Part shown: piece by piece, positions 17,213-25,449 of the stretch
How the letters are laid out: every line of letters starts with the position of its first letter
How positions within the stretch are numbered: position 1 is the stretch's first letter
Assembly (NCBI GenBank): GCA_036498265.1
Contig: DASYFT010000039.1
Coordinates: 1-60,714, forward strand
Direction: 5' to 3'
Source: Palsa-744 sp036498265
Lineage (GTDB): Bacteria > Actinomycetota > Thermoleophilia > Solirubrobacterales > Solirubrobacteraceae
Length of the DNA: 60,714 bases
Position numbers and translations under genes: made by a program
Notes under the pieces: generated by a model
The model's database searches: none
The model's input: only the letters and a program-made list of their open reading frames with translations
What the model was told of the DNA's origin: nothing

Positions 17213-17872
17213 TCAGTCGCCGGCCGGCAGAGGCTCCTGCGCGTCCGCGAAGCGACTCCGGCCACGCAGCAGCTCGACCAGCTCCGGTGGCGCCTTGCCG
17301 GGCGATCCGGCGTCGAACGGCGGCTTCGGGTCGTACTCGATCCCGAGCTGGATCGCCTCGGCCACGCGCTCTCCCGCGACGCGCGCGGCGAGCGCGAGGG
17401 CCATGTCGATCCCGGCCGACACGCCCGCCGCGGTGACGAGCTTGCCGTCGAAGACCACGCGCTCCGAGACGGGGGTCGCTCCGAGCCGCCCGAGCTCTTC
17501 GAGCGCGAGCCAGTGACTCGTGGCGCGCCTGCCCTCCAGCAGGCCGGCCGCGGCGAGGATGAGCGAGCCGGTGCATACGGAGGCGGTCCAGGTGCTCGTC
17601 TGATCGGCGCTCCTCAGCCACTCCAGCACGGGCCTCCCGGCGCGCGCGGCCACCTCGCCCGGGCCACCCGGCACGAGCACGATGTCGGGGTGCGGCACGT
17701 CGGCGAGCGAGTGCTCGACCGCGACCGTCAGCGTGCCGTTGTCGGTGCGCACGAGCCCGGCGTCAGCGGCGAGGAACCGCAGGCTTGCACCCGGGAGACG
17801 ACTCAGGACCTCATAGGGCCCGATCGCATCGAGCGCGGTGAACCTGTCGTACAGGAGGATGGCGATGTCCAT
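17213..17872 (-). CDS. DJ-1/PfpI family protein (isonitrile hydratase-like)
   Basis: A 219-residue DJ-1/PfpI-fold protein. The nucleophile elbow reads ASVCTGSLILAAAGLLEGR (Cys near residue 101), followed by RATSHW, and the N-terminal acidic segment is YDRFTALDAIGPYEVL. This branch includes isonitrile hydratases and uncharacterised GATase1-like proteins. ATG 17872 has an AAGGAG ribosome site. It lies 58 bp downstream of a GlxA-type regulator with the same domain, so it is probably in the same operon and may metabolise the ligand that the regulator senses. Confidence 0.85.
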   Translation of the reverse strand: MDIAILLYDRFTALDAIGPYEVLSRLPGASLRFLAADAGLVRTDNGTLTVAVEHSLADVPHPDIVLVPGGPGEVAARAGRPVLEWLRSADQTSTWTASVCTGSLILAAAGLLEGRRATSHWLALEELGRLGATPVSERVVFDGKLVTAAGVSAGIDMALALAARVAGERVAEAIQLGIEYDPKPPFDAGSPGKAPPELVELLRGRSRFADAQEPLPAGD

Positions 17873-17930
17873 GCGTGTCTCCTTGCTCGGGATGGTTGCT
17901 CGGCCGGCCGGCCTCCGGTGGGTGCGCGCG

Positions 17931-18944
17931 TCATGCTGCGGCGACGACTCGAGGGGAGTGGGTCCGGAACCGCCGCCGGTACTCGGCCGGCCCCACCTCG
18001 AGATTGCGCAGGAAGGATCGACGCATGGTCTCCGCGGTCCCGAACCCACAGCCCGCCGCGACCGCCGCGATCGGCTCGGCGCTGTCCTCCAGGCGCCGTC
18101 GGGCGGCCTCGAGGCGCACCCGTTCGACGTAGCGGGCGGGCGTGAAGCCCGTCTCGGCGCGGAACGCGCGGGCGAAATGGCGGGCGCTCATGTTCGCGCG
18201 AGCCGCCATCGCATCGACCGAGTGCTCCGCGGCGATGTTCTCGACGACGAATCGAAGCGCCTCGCGGAGCGGGTCGCGCGCGGGCTGCCCGGCGGTGAGC
18301 GTGGCGCTGAACTGGGATTGGTTGCCCGGCCGGCGTAGGAACAGCACGAGGTGGCGGGCGATCTCGAGCGCCGCCTCCCGATCGAGGTCCTGCTCCACCA
18401 GGGCGAGCGCGAGGTCCATCCCGGCCGTGACGCCGGCCGACGTCCAGATCGCACCGTCTCGGATGAAGATCGGCTCCGCGTCGACCGTCACTGCGGGATG
18501 ACGCTGCGCGAGCTCCTCCGCGAACGCCCAGTGGGTGGTCGCGGTCCGCCCGTCGAGCAGTCCGGCGCGTGCGAGCAGGAAGGCGCCCGTGCACACAGAC
18601 ACGGTGCGCCGGGCCCGGCGGGCGCAGGCGGCGATCCAGCGGATCAGATCTGCTTCCTCCGCGGCCTGCCTCCATCCACCACCGCCCGCGACGATCAGCG
18701 TGTCGATCCGACCGGCCACCTGCTCGAGGCCTGAGTCGGGGCTCATCGCGAGGCCGCTCGAGGTCCGCAGGGCCGCCCCGTCGCGGCTCACGATGCGCAC
18801 CTCGTAGCCGCGCTCGGTCCGCCCCGTGGCCTCGATGAGATGCTGCGCTCCGGCGAACACCTCGAGCGGACCTGTCACGTCGAGGCTCTGAACGCCCGGG
18901 AAGGCGACGATCACGATCCTCCGCCGATCGCTTCGACTGTCCAT
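17931..18944 (-). CDS. GlxA family AraC-type regulator with DJ-1/PfpI domain
   Basis: A 337-residue two-domain regulator. Residues about 8-180 form a DJ-1/PfpI-like sensor domain (VAFPGVQSLDVTGPLEVF; elbow VSVCTGAFLLARAGLLDGR). Residues about 220-325 form an AraC DNA-binding domain with two HTHs (MAARANMSARHFARAFRAE; VAAGCGFGTAETMRRSFLR). Such proteins activate genes for metabolism of small amides, isonitriles or choline derivatives. The start could also be ATG 18956; 18944 is chosen because the SDRRRIVIVAF core follows directly. It is divergent from the coiled-coil gene at 19099. Confidence 0.85.
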   Translation of the reverse strand: MDSRSDRRRIVIVAFPGVQSLDVTGPLEVFAGAQHLIEATGRTERGYEVRIVSRDGAALRTSSGLAMSPDSGLEQVAGRIDTLIVAGGGGWRQAAEEADLIRWIAACARRARRTVSVCTGAFLLARAGLLDGRTATTHWAFAEELAQRHPAVTVDAEPIFIRDGAIWTSAGVTAGMDLALALVEQDLDREAALEIARHLVLFLRRPGNQSQFSATLTAGQPARDPLREALRFVVENIAAEHSVDAMAARANMSARHFARAFRAETGFTPARYVERVRLEAARRRLEDSAEPIAAVAAGCGFGTAETMRRSFLRNLEVGPAEYRRRFRTHSPRVVAAA

Positions 18945-19098
18945 GGCATGGATCATCCCCGGCGCGGCCGTTGTCTGCAAGGACACATTTCCAACATTTC
19001 CTGCCATGGCAACCGGCGGGGGACCGAGCGTGCCAGCGGGCGGACCAGGTTCGCCGGGGTGCCGTGCGGGGGTCGCCGTCGCGCTCTACGATTGCGGG

Positions 19099-20061
19099 GT
19101 GGAGCACGAGCCCGACTCGCGGCGATCCTTCGGACGCGATCCGGCGGCGGCGCTCGGCGACGCGCCCGGCCGCGTGGCGAACATCGTGGCGGCGGCCGAA
19201 CGGGCGGCGGCCCAGCTGCGGGAGCAGGCCGAGGCACGCGGGCGTGAGCGGATCGCCGAGGCCGATCGGGCCGCGGAGAACAGGGTCCGCGCCGCGGAGG
19301 AGGAGTCTGAGGAGATCCTGCGGGCGGCGCGCACGCAAGCCGAGGCGGCCCGCAACGAGGCGCTTGCCGCGGTCGGCTCGCTGCACGCAGAGGCGGAGCG
19401 CGTGCGTGAGGAGGCGGCGCGAGCGCTCGCCGGTGCGCAGGAGCAGGCGAGCCGGCTGCTCGCCGACGCCCACGAGCAGTCGGAGCTGACTCGTGTAGGT
19501 GCCTCCGAGGAGGCCGAGCGGGTGCTGTCCGCCGCGGCGTCGGAGGCCGAGGGTCTGCGCCTCGAGGCCGGTGCGGAGTCCGAGCGCGTGTCCTCCGCCG
19601 CCGCCGCCGAGTCGCAGAGCCTTCTGGCGGAGGCGCGAGAGCAGGCCAACGCGATGGCCGAGGAGGCGCGCGAGCAGACGGAGCGGATCCTGCTCGCGCG
19701 GCGCGAAGAGCTCGTGCGGCTGCGCAAGGAGGCGGACGAGCAGGCGAAGCACGTGCGCTCGCAGGCGCGCGCCGAAGCACGTGAGATCACGAGCGACGCC
19801 CATGCGGCCGCACGTGAGGTGCTCGCCGAGGGCACCGAGCTCTCACGCAACCTGCGTGAGCTGTCGGTCTCCCTGCGCAACAACGCCGAGCGCCTGTTGC
19901 GCGACGTTCGCCTCGCACATGGCGGCATGACAGCGCGACTCGATCAGGCCGTCCCCGGGGCAGGCTCGGCGGATGCCGGGCCGCCGGACACGGCGACGCG
20001 GCGCGGCGACGACGACGGGCCCGACGACCTCGACGTGCCTGAGTTCATCCCGCCGGGGTGA
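19099..20061 (+). CDS. Long coiled-coil protein, DivIVA-like in style
   Basis: A 320-residue protein from a GTG start. Residues about 25-265 are almost all predicted alpha-helical coiled coil, very rich in Ala, Glu and Arg (for example AEAREQANAMAEEAREQTER), and the tail is acidic (DDDGPDDLDVPEFIPPG). There is no membrane segment. The composition resembles DivIVA/Wag31-type scaffolds or ATP-synthase b stalks, but the DivIVA N-terminal lipid-binding motif is not evident. TACGAT lies 6 nt before the GTG, predicting a leaderless mRNA. Function is unknown; a structural role is plausible. Confidence 0.65.
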   Translation: MEHEPDSRRSFGRDPAAALGDAPGRVANIVAAAERAAAQLREQAEARGRERIAEADRAAENRVRAAEEESEEILRAARTQAEAARNEALAAVGSLHAEAERVREEAARALAGAQEQASRLLADAHEQSELTRVGASEEAERVLSAAASEAEGLRLEAGAESERVSSAAAAESQSLLAEAREQANAMAEEAREQTERILLARREELVRLRKEADEQAKHVRSQARAEAREITSDAHAAAREVLAEGTELSRNLRELSVSLRNNAERLLRDVRLAHGGMTARLDQAVPGAGSADAGPPDTATRRGDDDGPDDLDVPEFIPPG

Positions 20062-20117
20062 GCCGCGGCGCTCCGATCACGAGCGATCCGCTCGCTCGTG
20101 CAGACGCCGCCGGCGGC

Positions 20118-20123
20118 TACACT
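20118..20123 (+). promoter_or_regulatory. -10 hexamer for tRNA-Ala
   Basis: TACACT lies 14 bp upstream of the first base of tRNA-Ala, fitting a -10 element. The same hexamer occurs on the minus strand upstream of mreB (38392-38397). No clear -35 is seen. Confidence 0.45.
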
Positions 20124-20137
20124 TTGAGCTCGACTTC

Positions 20138-20210
20138 GGGGCTATAGCTCAGCTGGGAGAGCGCCGCCATGGCATGGCGGAGGTCGTCGGTTCGATCCCG
20201 ACTAGCTCCA
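20138..20210 (+). tRNA. tRNA-Ala (anticodon GGC)
   Basis: A 73-nt cloverleaf. The acceptor GGGGCTA pairs with TAGCTCC (one G-U wobble) with discriminator A; the D arm is GCTCAGCTGGGAGAGC. The anticodon stem CCGCC/GGCGG encloses loop ATGGCAT, so the anticodon is GGC. The T arm is GTCGGTTCGATCCCGAC. CCA is not encoded. Confidence 0.95.
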
Positions 20211-20435
20211 TCTCCTCGACGCGATCGAGCCTTTTGCGAAGCGCTCGAGCCTCTGCTCGGGAACGCGGCGTCTCGCTTCTCCAGGGTCTTCTCCGCGGTG
20301 CGGCGAGTTGCAGACGCAGCTCGATCGACGGTCACACCATTCACGCGAGCCGTACCGGAAGACCGGCGCGGGTATAGGCTCATACGACGCCGTGAGCTCT
20401 CCGGCCTCTCGTAACGAAACCGAAAGGGAGTATCG

Positions 20436-20957
20436 ATGGCAACCGCCAAAAAAGCCTCGACGAGGAAAGCGCGTCCGACGTCGCGCAAAGCGCGCCCGGC
20501 AGCGCGCACCGACAGCGCCCGCAAACGCATCGAGAAGGACGAGCAGGTGATCCGCCGCGTGAGCAAGTCGCTGGACACGGCACTGGCCGACCTCGGCAAG
20601 CTGGGTGGGAACCTCGGGGGCGAGCTCTCCAAACGGGTCCGCGACGCCCGCCGCGATGCGACCAAACTGGGCAACGCCACCCGCAAAGACCTCGAACGAG
20701 TGCGCAAGGACATGGCGGCGGCCGCCAAAAAAAGCACCGCCGGCCGCGGCACCAAAAAAGGCACCAAAAAAGCGTCTCGGACGGCCGCAGGCGCGCGCAA
20801 ATCGCGCGCGGCGTCGAGCACTCGCAGCTCACGCGCCACCGGTGCCGCCGCACGGAAAACGCGGGCGGGCGGCGCGGCCAAAAAAGCTCGCAGCACCGGC
20901 ACGAGAACGTCGCGTTCGTCGGCGGGCAAAAGCCGGTCAGCGAAAGCAGGGCGCTAG
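20436..20957 (+). CDS. Histone H1-like basic protein, Lys/Arg/Ala-rich
   Basis: A 173-residue protein, strongly basic, with no hydrophobic core. Residues about 30-95 are a predicted helical region (RVSKSLDTALADLGKLGGNL, RDARRDATKLGNATRKDLE). Both ends are low-complexity tails of K, R, A, S, T and G resembling the AAKK-type tails of actinobacterial HupS/HU and histone H1. DNA or RNA binding is therefore likely, perhaps in nucleoid packing. A good AAAGGGAG ribosome site precedes the ATG. Lysines are often coded AAA-AAA, giving five runs of six or seven A, unusual for this GC-rich genome. It lies 225 bp after tRNA-Ala. Confidence 0.7.
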   Translation: MATAKKASTRKARPTSRKARPAARTDSARKRIEKDEQVIRRVSKSLDTALADLGKLGGNLGGELSKRVRDARRDATKLGNATRKDLERVRKDMAAAAKKSTAGRGTKKGTKKASRTAAGARKSRAASSTRSSRATGAAARKTRAGGAAKKARSTGTRTSRSSAGKSRSAKAGR

Positions 20958-21077
20958 AACGCGCCGCTTCGCTCGAGGTGGAGCCTCACCCGCGCCCCGG
21001 GGGCGGGCGCGGAAGCGGCGCTCCGCTCGAGACCGGCGCGCGGGCTTGGGGCGCCGCGGCTGCGAGATCATCTGCGC

Positions 21078-21872
21078 GTGGCACTGCTCGCAACCAAGCT
21101 CCTGCTGGCGCCGGCGTTCGTGGTCGGAGCTTCGCTCTCAGCGCGTCGCTTCGGCCCCCGCGTCGGCGGACTGGTTGCCGGCCTGCCGGTCGTCGCCGGC
21201 CCGATCCTGCTCGTCTACGCGCTTGCCCACGGACGCGTGTTCGCCGCGGGGGCGGCCGCGGGCACGCTGCTGGGCCTCGTCTCGCTGATCGCGTTCGTGG
21301 TCGTCTACGCCCGGCTCGCCGGCCGCGCCTGGTGGGGCGTGAGCCTGCTGGCCGGCTGGCTCGCCTTCATCGTGGGCACCGCCATCTTCAGCGCCGTGTC
21401 GATACCCGCGGGAGGCGCGCTCGCGTTGGCCGCGGCGGCGCTCGTGGTTGGACTGGCGATGCTCCCGCGGCCCGGCCCCGAGGCGGGGACGGCCGCGCCG
21501 CCGCCGGCCTGGGACCTGCCGCTGCGGGCCACGTGCGCGCTCGCGCTCGTCCTCACGCTGACCGCCGTCGCCGGATGGCTCGGCCCGCAGCTGAGCGGGC
21601 TGCTGGCGCCGTTCCCGATCATCGCGACGGTGCTCGCGACGTTCACCCATGTCCAGCGTGGCACCGGTGAGATGTTGAGGCTGCTCCGCGGGCTGATCAG
21701 CGGCTTCGGCGCGTTCGCGCTCTTCTGCTTCGTCCTGTCCCTGTCCCTGCGCCAGATGGACACGGCCTGGGCATTCGCGCTCGCCACCCTGGTCGCGCTG
21801 GTGACGCAGGCTGCGGCCTACGCCCTCGGCGGCGCGGGGCGTCAGGTGGCTGCGCCTTCGCGGGCAAGCTGA
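21078..21872 (+). CDS. Polytopic membrane protein with internal duplication
   Basis: A 264-residue protein from a GTG start with about eight hydrophobic segments. The two halves share a motif: RFGPRVGGLVAGLPVVAGPI near residue 24 and LGPQLSGLLAPFPIIATVL near residue 171, suggesting duplication of a four-helix unit as in many small transporters. No family is named with confidence. GATCAT lies 6 nt before the GTG. The 3' end overlaps the ltrA-like gene on the other strand by 31 bp. Confidence 0.7.
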   Translation: MALLATKLLLAPAFVVGASLSARRFGPRVGGLVAGLPVVAGPILLVYALAHGRVFAAGAAAGTLLGLVSLIAFVVVYARLAGRAWWGVSLLAGWLAFIVGTAIFSAVSIPAGGALALAAAALVVGLAMLPRPGPEAGTAAPPPAWDLPLRATCALALVLTLTAVAGWLGPQLSGLLAPFPIIATVLATFTHVQRGTGEMLRLLRGLISGFGAFALFCFVLSLSLRQMDTAWAFALATLVALVTQAAAYALGGAGRQVAAPSRAS

Positions 21873-23041
21873 TGGCGAATGCGCTCGCGGGCCTCGGCGA
21901 AGCGCAGCGCCTCGTAGGCGATCAGTCCGCTGAGGATCGCCGCGAGCGCGCCGAGCGTGGCGAGTGACGGCGGCCTGGTGACCACATCGACGACGAGCAC
22001 GGCGCCGAGCAGCACCGCGCACACCGTCCGGTGCCGGTTGAACGTGTGCATGTTGCGCCAGCGGAACGCAACATGCGCGACCAGGTAGAGCGCAGCTCCG
22101 CCGAGCATGGCTGCCGCGGGCACGTCGCCGAGCGGCTGGCCGACGTGGCCGAGCGTCTTTTTCAGCCCCACCGCGATCAGCGCGATCCCGGCGACCATCG
22201 GGAGGTGGAGGTAGGTGTAGGAGTCTCGCGCGATCTCATTGCGCTCCCTGCCGGGGGACGCTCGCGAAAGCCGCCGCTCGGCGGCGATCGCCACGACGTC
22301 GAAGTAAAGCCACCACAGGGCCCCGGCCACCACCATGCCGAGGACGGCCGCGCTCACCACGCCGGCGTCCAGGACCCCGCTCGCGCCCGCGCCGAGCGCG
22401 ACGACCGACTCGCCCAGCGCGATGATGATGATCGCGCCATGGCGGTCGGCGAAATGGGCGGGCACCAGCTTCCATCCCTCGGCGCCGAACAGGAACGGGC
22501 CGCCCATGTCGAGCAGCAGTGCGAGCAGCCACAGCCCCAACTGCACCCCGGTGCGGCTGAACGCCGCGGCGACGAGCAGCCCGACCCCGATCGCGGTGCT
22601 GCCGGCGAGCCCCACGACGGAGCGGCGGAGCGCCTCGTCATCACGGCTCGCCAGCAGGAACAGCGCTATGTGCGCTCCCCGGACGACCCCGTACGCGCAC
22701 GCGAACAGCAGCGCGTCGCCGCCGAACGTCCCCGGTACGCACAGCGCCGCGACGAGCAGCGCGGCCATCGCTGCGAGCATGACCAGACGCACGGTCCCCT
22801 CCTCGGGATCGACCACGCTCGTCAGCCACGCGTAGCCTCCCCAGCACCACCAGAGCACGCCGAGGATCAGCATTGCCCTGAGCACCCCCAGCCATGTCGG
22901 CGTGTGCGAGATGAGCGCGGTGCACTGCGTGAGCGCCAGCACGAACACGAGGTCGAAGAAGAGCTCGAGCGAGGTCACCCGCTCGCCCTCGCGCAGCACG
23001 GCCGTCAGGCGCGGCGCATGGCCCGGAGTGGGGTTGCTCAT
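21842..23041 (-). CDS. Low temperature requirement protein A (LtrA) family
   Basis: A 399-residue protein with about eleven membrane segments. The family start motif is clear (ERVTSLELFFDLVFVLALTQ), as are the central ADRHGAIIIIALGESVVALG and LWWLYFDV. LtrA proteins are named from a cold-growth phenotype in Listeria; their biochemical role is unknown. ATG 23041 (MSNPTPGH) is preferred over a GTG 24 bases upstream because a purine-rich AAGATGAGG site lies just before it. It overlaps the preceding plus-strand gene tail-to-tail. Confidence 0.88.
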   Translation of the reverse strand: MSNPTPGHAPRLTAVLREGERVTSLELFFDLVFVLALTQCTALISHTPTWLGVLRAMLILGVLWWCWGGYAWLTSVVDPEEGTVRLVMLAAMAALLVAALCVPGTFGGDALLFACAYGVVRGAHIALFLLASRDDEALRRSVVGLAGSTAIGVGLLVAAAFSRTGVQLGLWLLALLLDMGGPFLFGAEGWKLVPAHFADRHGAIIIIALGESVVALGAGASGVLDAGVVSAAVLGMVVAGALWWLYFDVVAIAAERRLSRASPGRERNEIARDSYTYLHLPMVAGIALIAVGLKKTLGHVGQPLGDVPAAAMLGGAALYLVAHVAFRWRNMHTFNRHRTVCAVLLGAVLVVDVVTRPPSLATLGALAAILSGLIAYEALRFAEARERIRHQLAREGAAT

Positions 23042-23132
23042 CGCCTCATCTTGGCAAGTGGCCACGCTCTGAAGCCGCTGGGCACGGGACCGGGTCCGAG
23101 ACGCTCTCCCAGCCGAAATGCGCCGCGTACGA

Positions 23133-23486
23133 CTAGCCGCCGTCCCCGGCGACGCGCGCCGGGGCCTCTCCCCACAGCTGCTCGAGACGGTAGAAATCCC
23201 GCGTCTCCGGCGTGAAGATGTGGACGACTACGTCCAGGTAGTCCATCAGGATCCAGCCCGCCTGCGCCGATCCCTCGACGCGCGCCGGGAGCGTGCCATG
23301 CTCGCGCTTGAGACCCTCGATGATGCCATCGTGGATCGCTTTCGCCTGCCGTCCGGTGTTGCCCGAGCAGACGAGGAAGTAGTCGGTGTAGCCGAGCACG
23401 CCACGCAGGTCGAGCTCGACGACGTCGACGGCCTTCTTGTCCGCCGCCAGACGGGATATCTCGGCGAGAAGCTCCACCGGCTGCAT
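23133..23486 (-). CDS. rsfS: Ribosomal silencing factor RsfS
   Basis: A 117-residue protein of the RsfS/Iojap family. It contains the conserved DVVELDLRGVLGYTDYFLVC and GWILMDYLDVVVHIFTPETR. RsfS binds L14 on the 50S subunit and blocks subunit joining under starvation. Its ATG shares one base with the nadD stop (TGATG), so translation is coupled. The nadD-rsfS order is widely conserved in bacteria. Confidence 0.95.
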   Translation of the reverse strand: MQPVELLAEISRLAADKKAVDVVELDLRGVLGYTDYFLVCSGNTGRQAKAIHDGIIEGLKREHGTLPARVEGSAQAGWILMDYLDVVVHIFTPETRDFYRLEQLWGEAPARVAGDGG

Positions 23487-24112
23487 CAGGCCGAGGCCTC
23501 CGTGGGCTCGCGGTAGAGCCCGTGCTCGGCGATGTACCCGGCCACCGCCGGCCCCACGAGGTCCTCGATCGGATCTCCCCGCGACGCACGCCCGCGGGCC
23601 TCCGAAGAGGAGATCTCGACTAGCGGCATGTCGAGGAAGCGCAGGCGCGGCTGCCGGCCGGAGCCTGATCCGCTTGCGAGCCGGGCGATCGTCTCGCGCA
23701 GGCCATCCTCCGTAGCGCCGGCCCGCCGCGCCACCGCGAGGTCCGCCAGCTCGAGCAGCCTCCCCGGCTCGCGCCACGCGCCCAGCGTGCTCGCCGCGTC
23801 GGCTCCCACGATGAATGTCAGCTCAGCATCCGGTTGGCCGGCATGTATGGCATCAAGGGTATCGACCGTGTACGACGGGCCCCCCCGCTCGATCTCCATC
23901 GAGCAGGCATCGAGGCCGGGATCCCCGGCGACGAGCAGGCCAGCCATGCGCATGCGGTGCTGCGGGCCCGGGTCGCCCTCGGCCTCCTTGTGGGTGGGGG
24001 TGTGGGCGGGTACGAGCAGGACGCGGTCGAGCCCGAGCTCCTCCCTGGCGTGCCGGGCGAGCTCCAGATGTCCCAGGTGAGGAGGGTTGAAGGTCCCGCC
24101 GAGGATGCCCAG
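23486..24112 (-). CDS. nadD: Nicotinate-nucleotide adenylyltransferase
   Basis: About 208 residues. The nucleotidyltransferase signature GILGGTFNPPHLGHLELA sits at the very N-terminus, and the C-terminal LVEISSSEARGRASRGD includes the ISxT/S-type motif. It makes nicotinic acid adenine dinucleotide for NAD synthesis. The start is a problem: no ATG, GTG or TTG lies between the proA stop (24144) and this motif. CTG 24112, giving (M)GILGGTF, is the best match to family N-termini. The nearest canonical start in frame is ATG 24256, which would add 48 low-complexity residues encoded inside proA. It is part of the obg-proB-proA-nadD-rsfS unit. Confidence 0.88.
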   Translation of the reverse strand: MGILGGTFNPPHLGHLELARHAREELGLDRVLLVPAHTPTHKEAEGDPGPQHRMRMAGLLVAGDPGLDACSMEIERGGPSYTVDTLDAIHAGQPDAELTFIVGADAASTLGAWREPGRLLELADLAVARRAGATEDGLRETIARLASGSGSGRQPRLRFLDMPLVEISSSEARGRASRGDPIEDLVGPAVAGYIAEHGLYREPTEASA

Positions 24113-24143
24113 GGACCGCCGCCGTGCCGCCGCGCCCGGCTGC

Positions 24144-25436
24144 TCAGGCGCGGACGTGCCCGTCGCCCTCGACGAGGTACCTGAAGGTGCACAGCTCGCG
24201 GAGCCCGATCGGTCCCCGTGCGTGGAGCTTCTGGGTCGAGTTGCCGATCTCCGCACCCATGCCGAACTCGCCCCCGTCGGTGAAGCGCGTGGAGGCGTTC
24301 ACGTAGACGCACGCCGCGTCGACCCCGAGCTGGAACGCGCGCGCGGATGCCGTGTCACGCGTGACGATTGCCTCGGAGTGGCCGCTGCCGTAGCGCGCGA
24401 TGTGCTCGATCGCCTCATCGACGCCGTCGACGATGCCGACCGCCAGGGTGGGGCCGAGGTACTCGGCGGCCCAGTCCTCCTGGGCCGCCGGCTCGATCAC
24501 GGCCACCGGCGAGCGGTCCTCGTCGCCGCCCGTGAGGGCCCGGACCCGCTCGTCGGCGCGGATCAGGACGCCGGCCGCCCCGAGCGAGCGAACGATCCGT
24601 GGGACGAACGCGGCAGCCGAGTGCTGATCGATCAGCAGCGTCTCAGCGGCGTTGCACACCCCGGGCCGGGTGGTCTTGGCGTTGATCACGATCGCCTCCG
24701 CCTGGTCGAGGTCGGCGCTCGCGTCCACGTAGACGTGGCAGTTGCCCGACGCGGCGTAGATCACGGGCACGGTGGCCACCGCCTGCAGCGCCGCCTTCAG
24801 GCTCTCGCCGCCGCGCGGGATGATCAGGTCGACGCTGTCCCTCTGGGTGGCGAGCTCCGCCAGCTCCTCGTGTCCTCCCCCGGCGACGAGGCTGACGCTT
24901 GCCTCGGGCAGGCCGCCGGCGACGGCTGCCTCCGCCGCTATCTCGGCCATCATGGCGTTTGAGTGGACCGCGGAGGAGGAGCCGCGCAGCACGATCGCGT
25001 TGCCCGACTTCAGGCACAGCGCCGCCGCGTCGATGGTCACGTTCGGCCGGGCCTCGTAGACGACGGCCACCACGCCGAGCGGGACGCGCACGCGCCGCAC
25101 GTCCAGGCCGTTGGGGAGCCGGTGCCCGTCGAGGACCTCGCCGACTGGATCGGGTAGGGCGGCGATCTTCCGCACAGCCTGGGCGATCGCCTCGACCCGC
25201 GACTCGGTGAGGCGCAGGCGGTCCAGGAGCGCATCCCCCGTCCCTCCCTCGCGCGCGAGCTGCATGTCGAGGTCGTTGGCGGCGAGGATCTCGTCCCGGC
25301 GTGCGCTGAGCGCCTGCGCGATGTCCTCGAGCGCGGCATCCTTGACGGCCGTGTCGATGCGCGCGAGGCCGCGGGCCGCCCGCTTGGCGGCGCGGCAGGT
25401 GTCGGCCACGGATGTGCTCACGGTCGCCATTGCCAT
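24144..25436 (-). CDS. proA: Gamma-glutamyl phosphate reductase
   Basis: A 430-residue enzyme of the aldehyde dehydrogenase superfamily, of normal length. Visible motifs are VPLGVVAVVYEARPNVTIDA, KSGNAIVLRG, the catalytic Cys in RPGVCNAAETLLID and the C-terminal DGGEFGMGAEIGNSTQKLHA. It reduces glutamyl 5-phosphate with NADPH in proline synthesis. It starts 13 bp after the proB stop, so both steps come from one transcript. Confidence 0.97.
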   Translation of the reverse strand: MAMATVSTSVADTCRAAKRAARGLARIDTAVKDAALEDIAQALSARRDEILAANDLDMQLAREGGTGDALLDRLRLTESRVEAIAQAVRKIAALPDPVGEVLDGHRLPNGLDVRRVRVPLGVVAVVYEARPNVTIDAAALCLKSGNAIVLRGSSSAVHSNAMMAEIAAEAAVAGGLPEASVSLVAGGGHEELAELATQRDSVDLIIPRGGESLKAALQAVATVPVIYAASGNCHVYVDASADLDQAEAIVINAKTTRPGVCNAAETLLIDQHSAAAFVPRIVRSLGAAGVLIRADERVRALTGGDEDRSPVAVIEPAAQEDWAAEYLGPTLAVGIVDGVDEAIEHIARYGSGHSEAIVTRDTASARAFQLGVDAACVYVNASTRFTDGGEFGMGAEIGNSTQKLHARGPIGLRELCTFRYLVEGDGHVRA

Positions 25437-25449
25437 AAGGGTACGACCC

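Noticed and set aside
15224..18145. 973-codon plus-strand frame opposite leuS and the DJ-1 gene
   Set aside because: It is the antisense of strongly identified genes and has no domain-like features.
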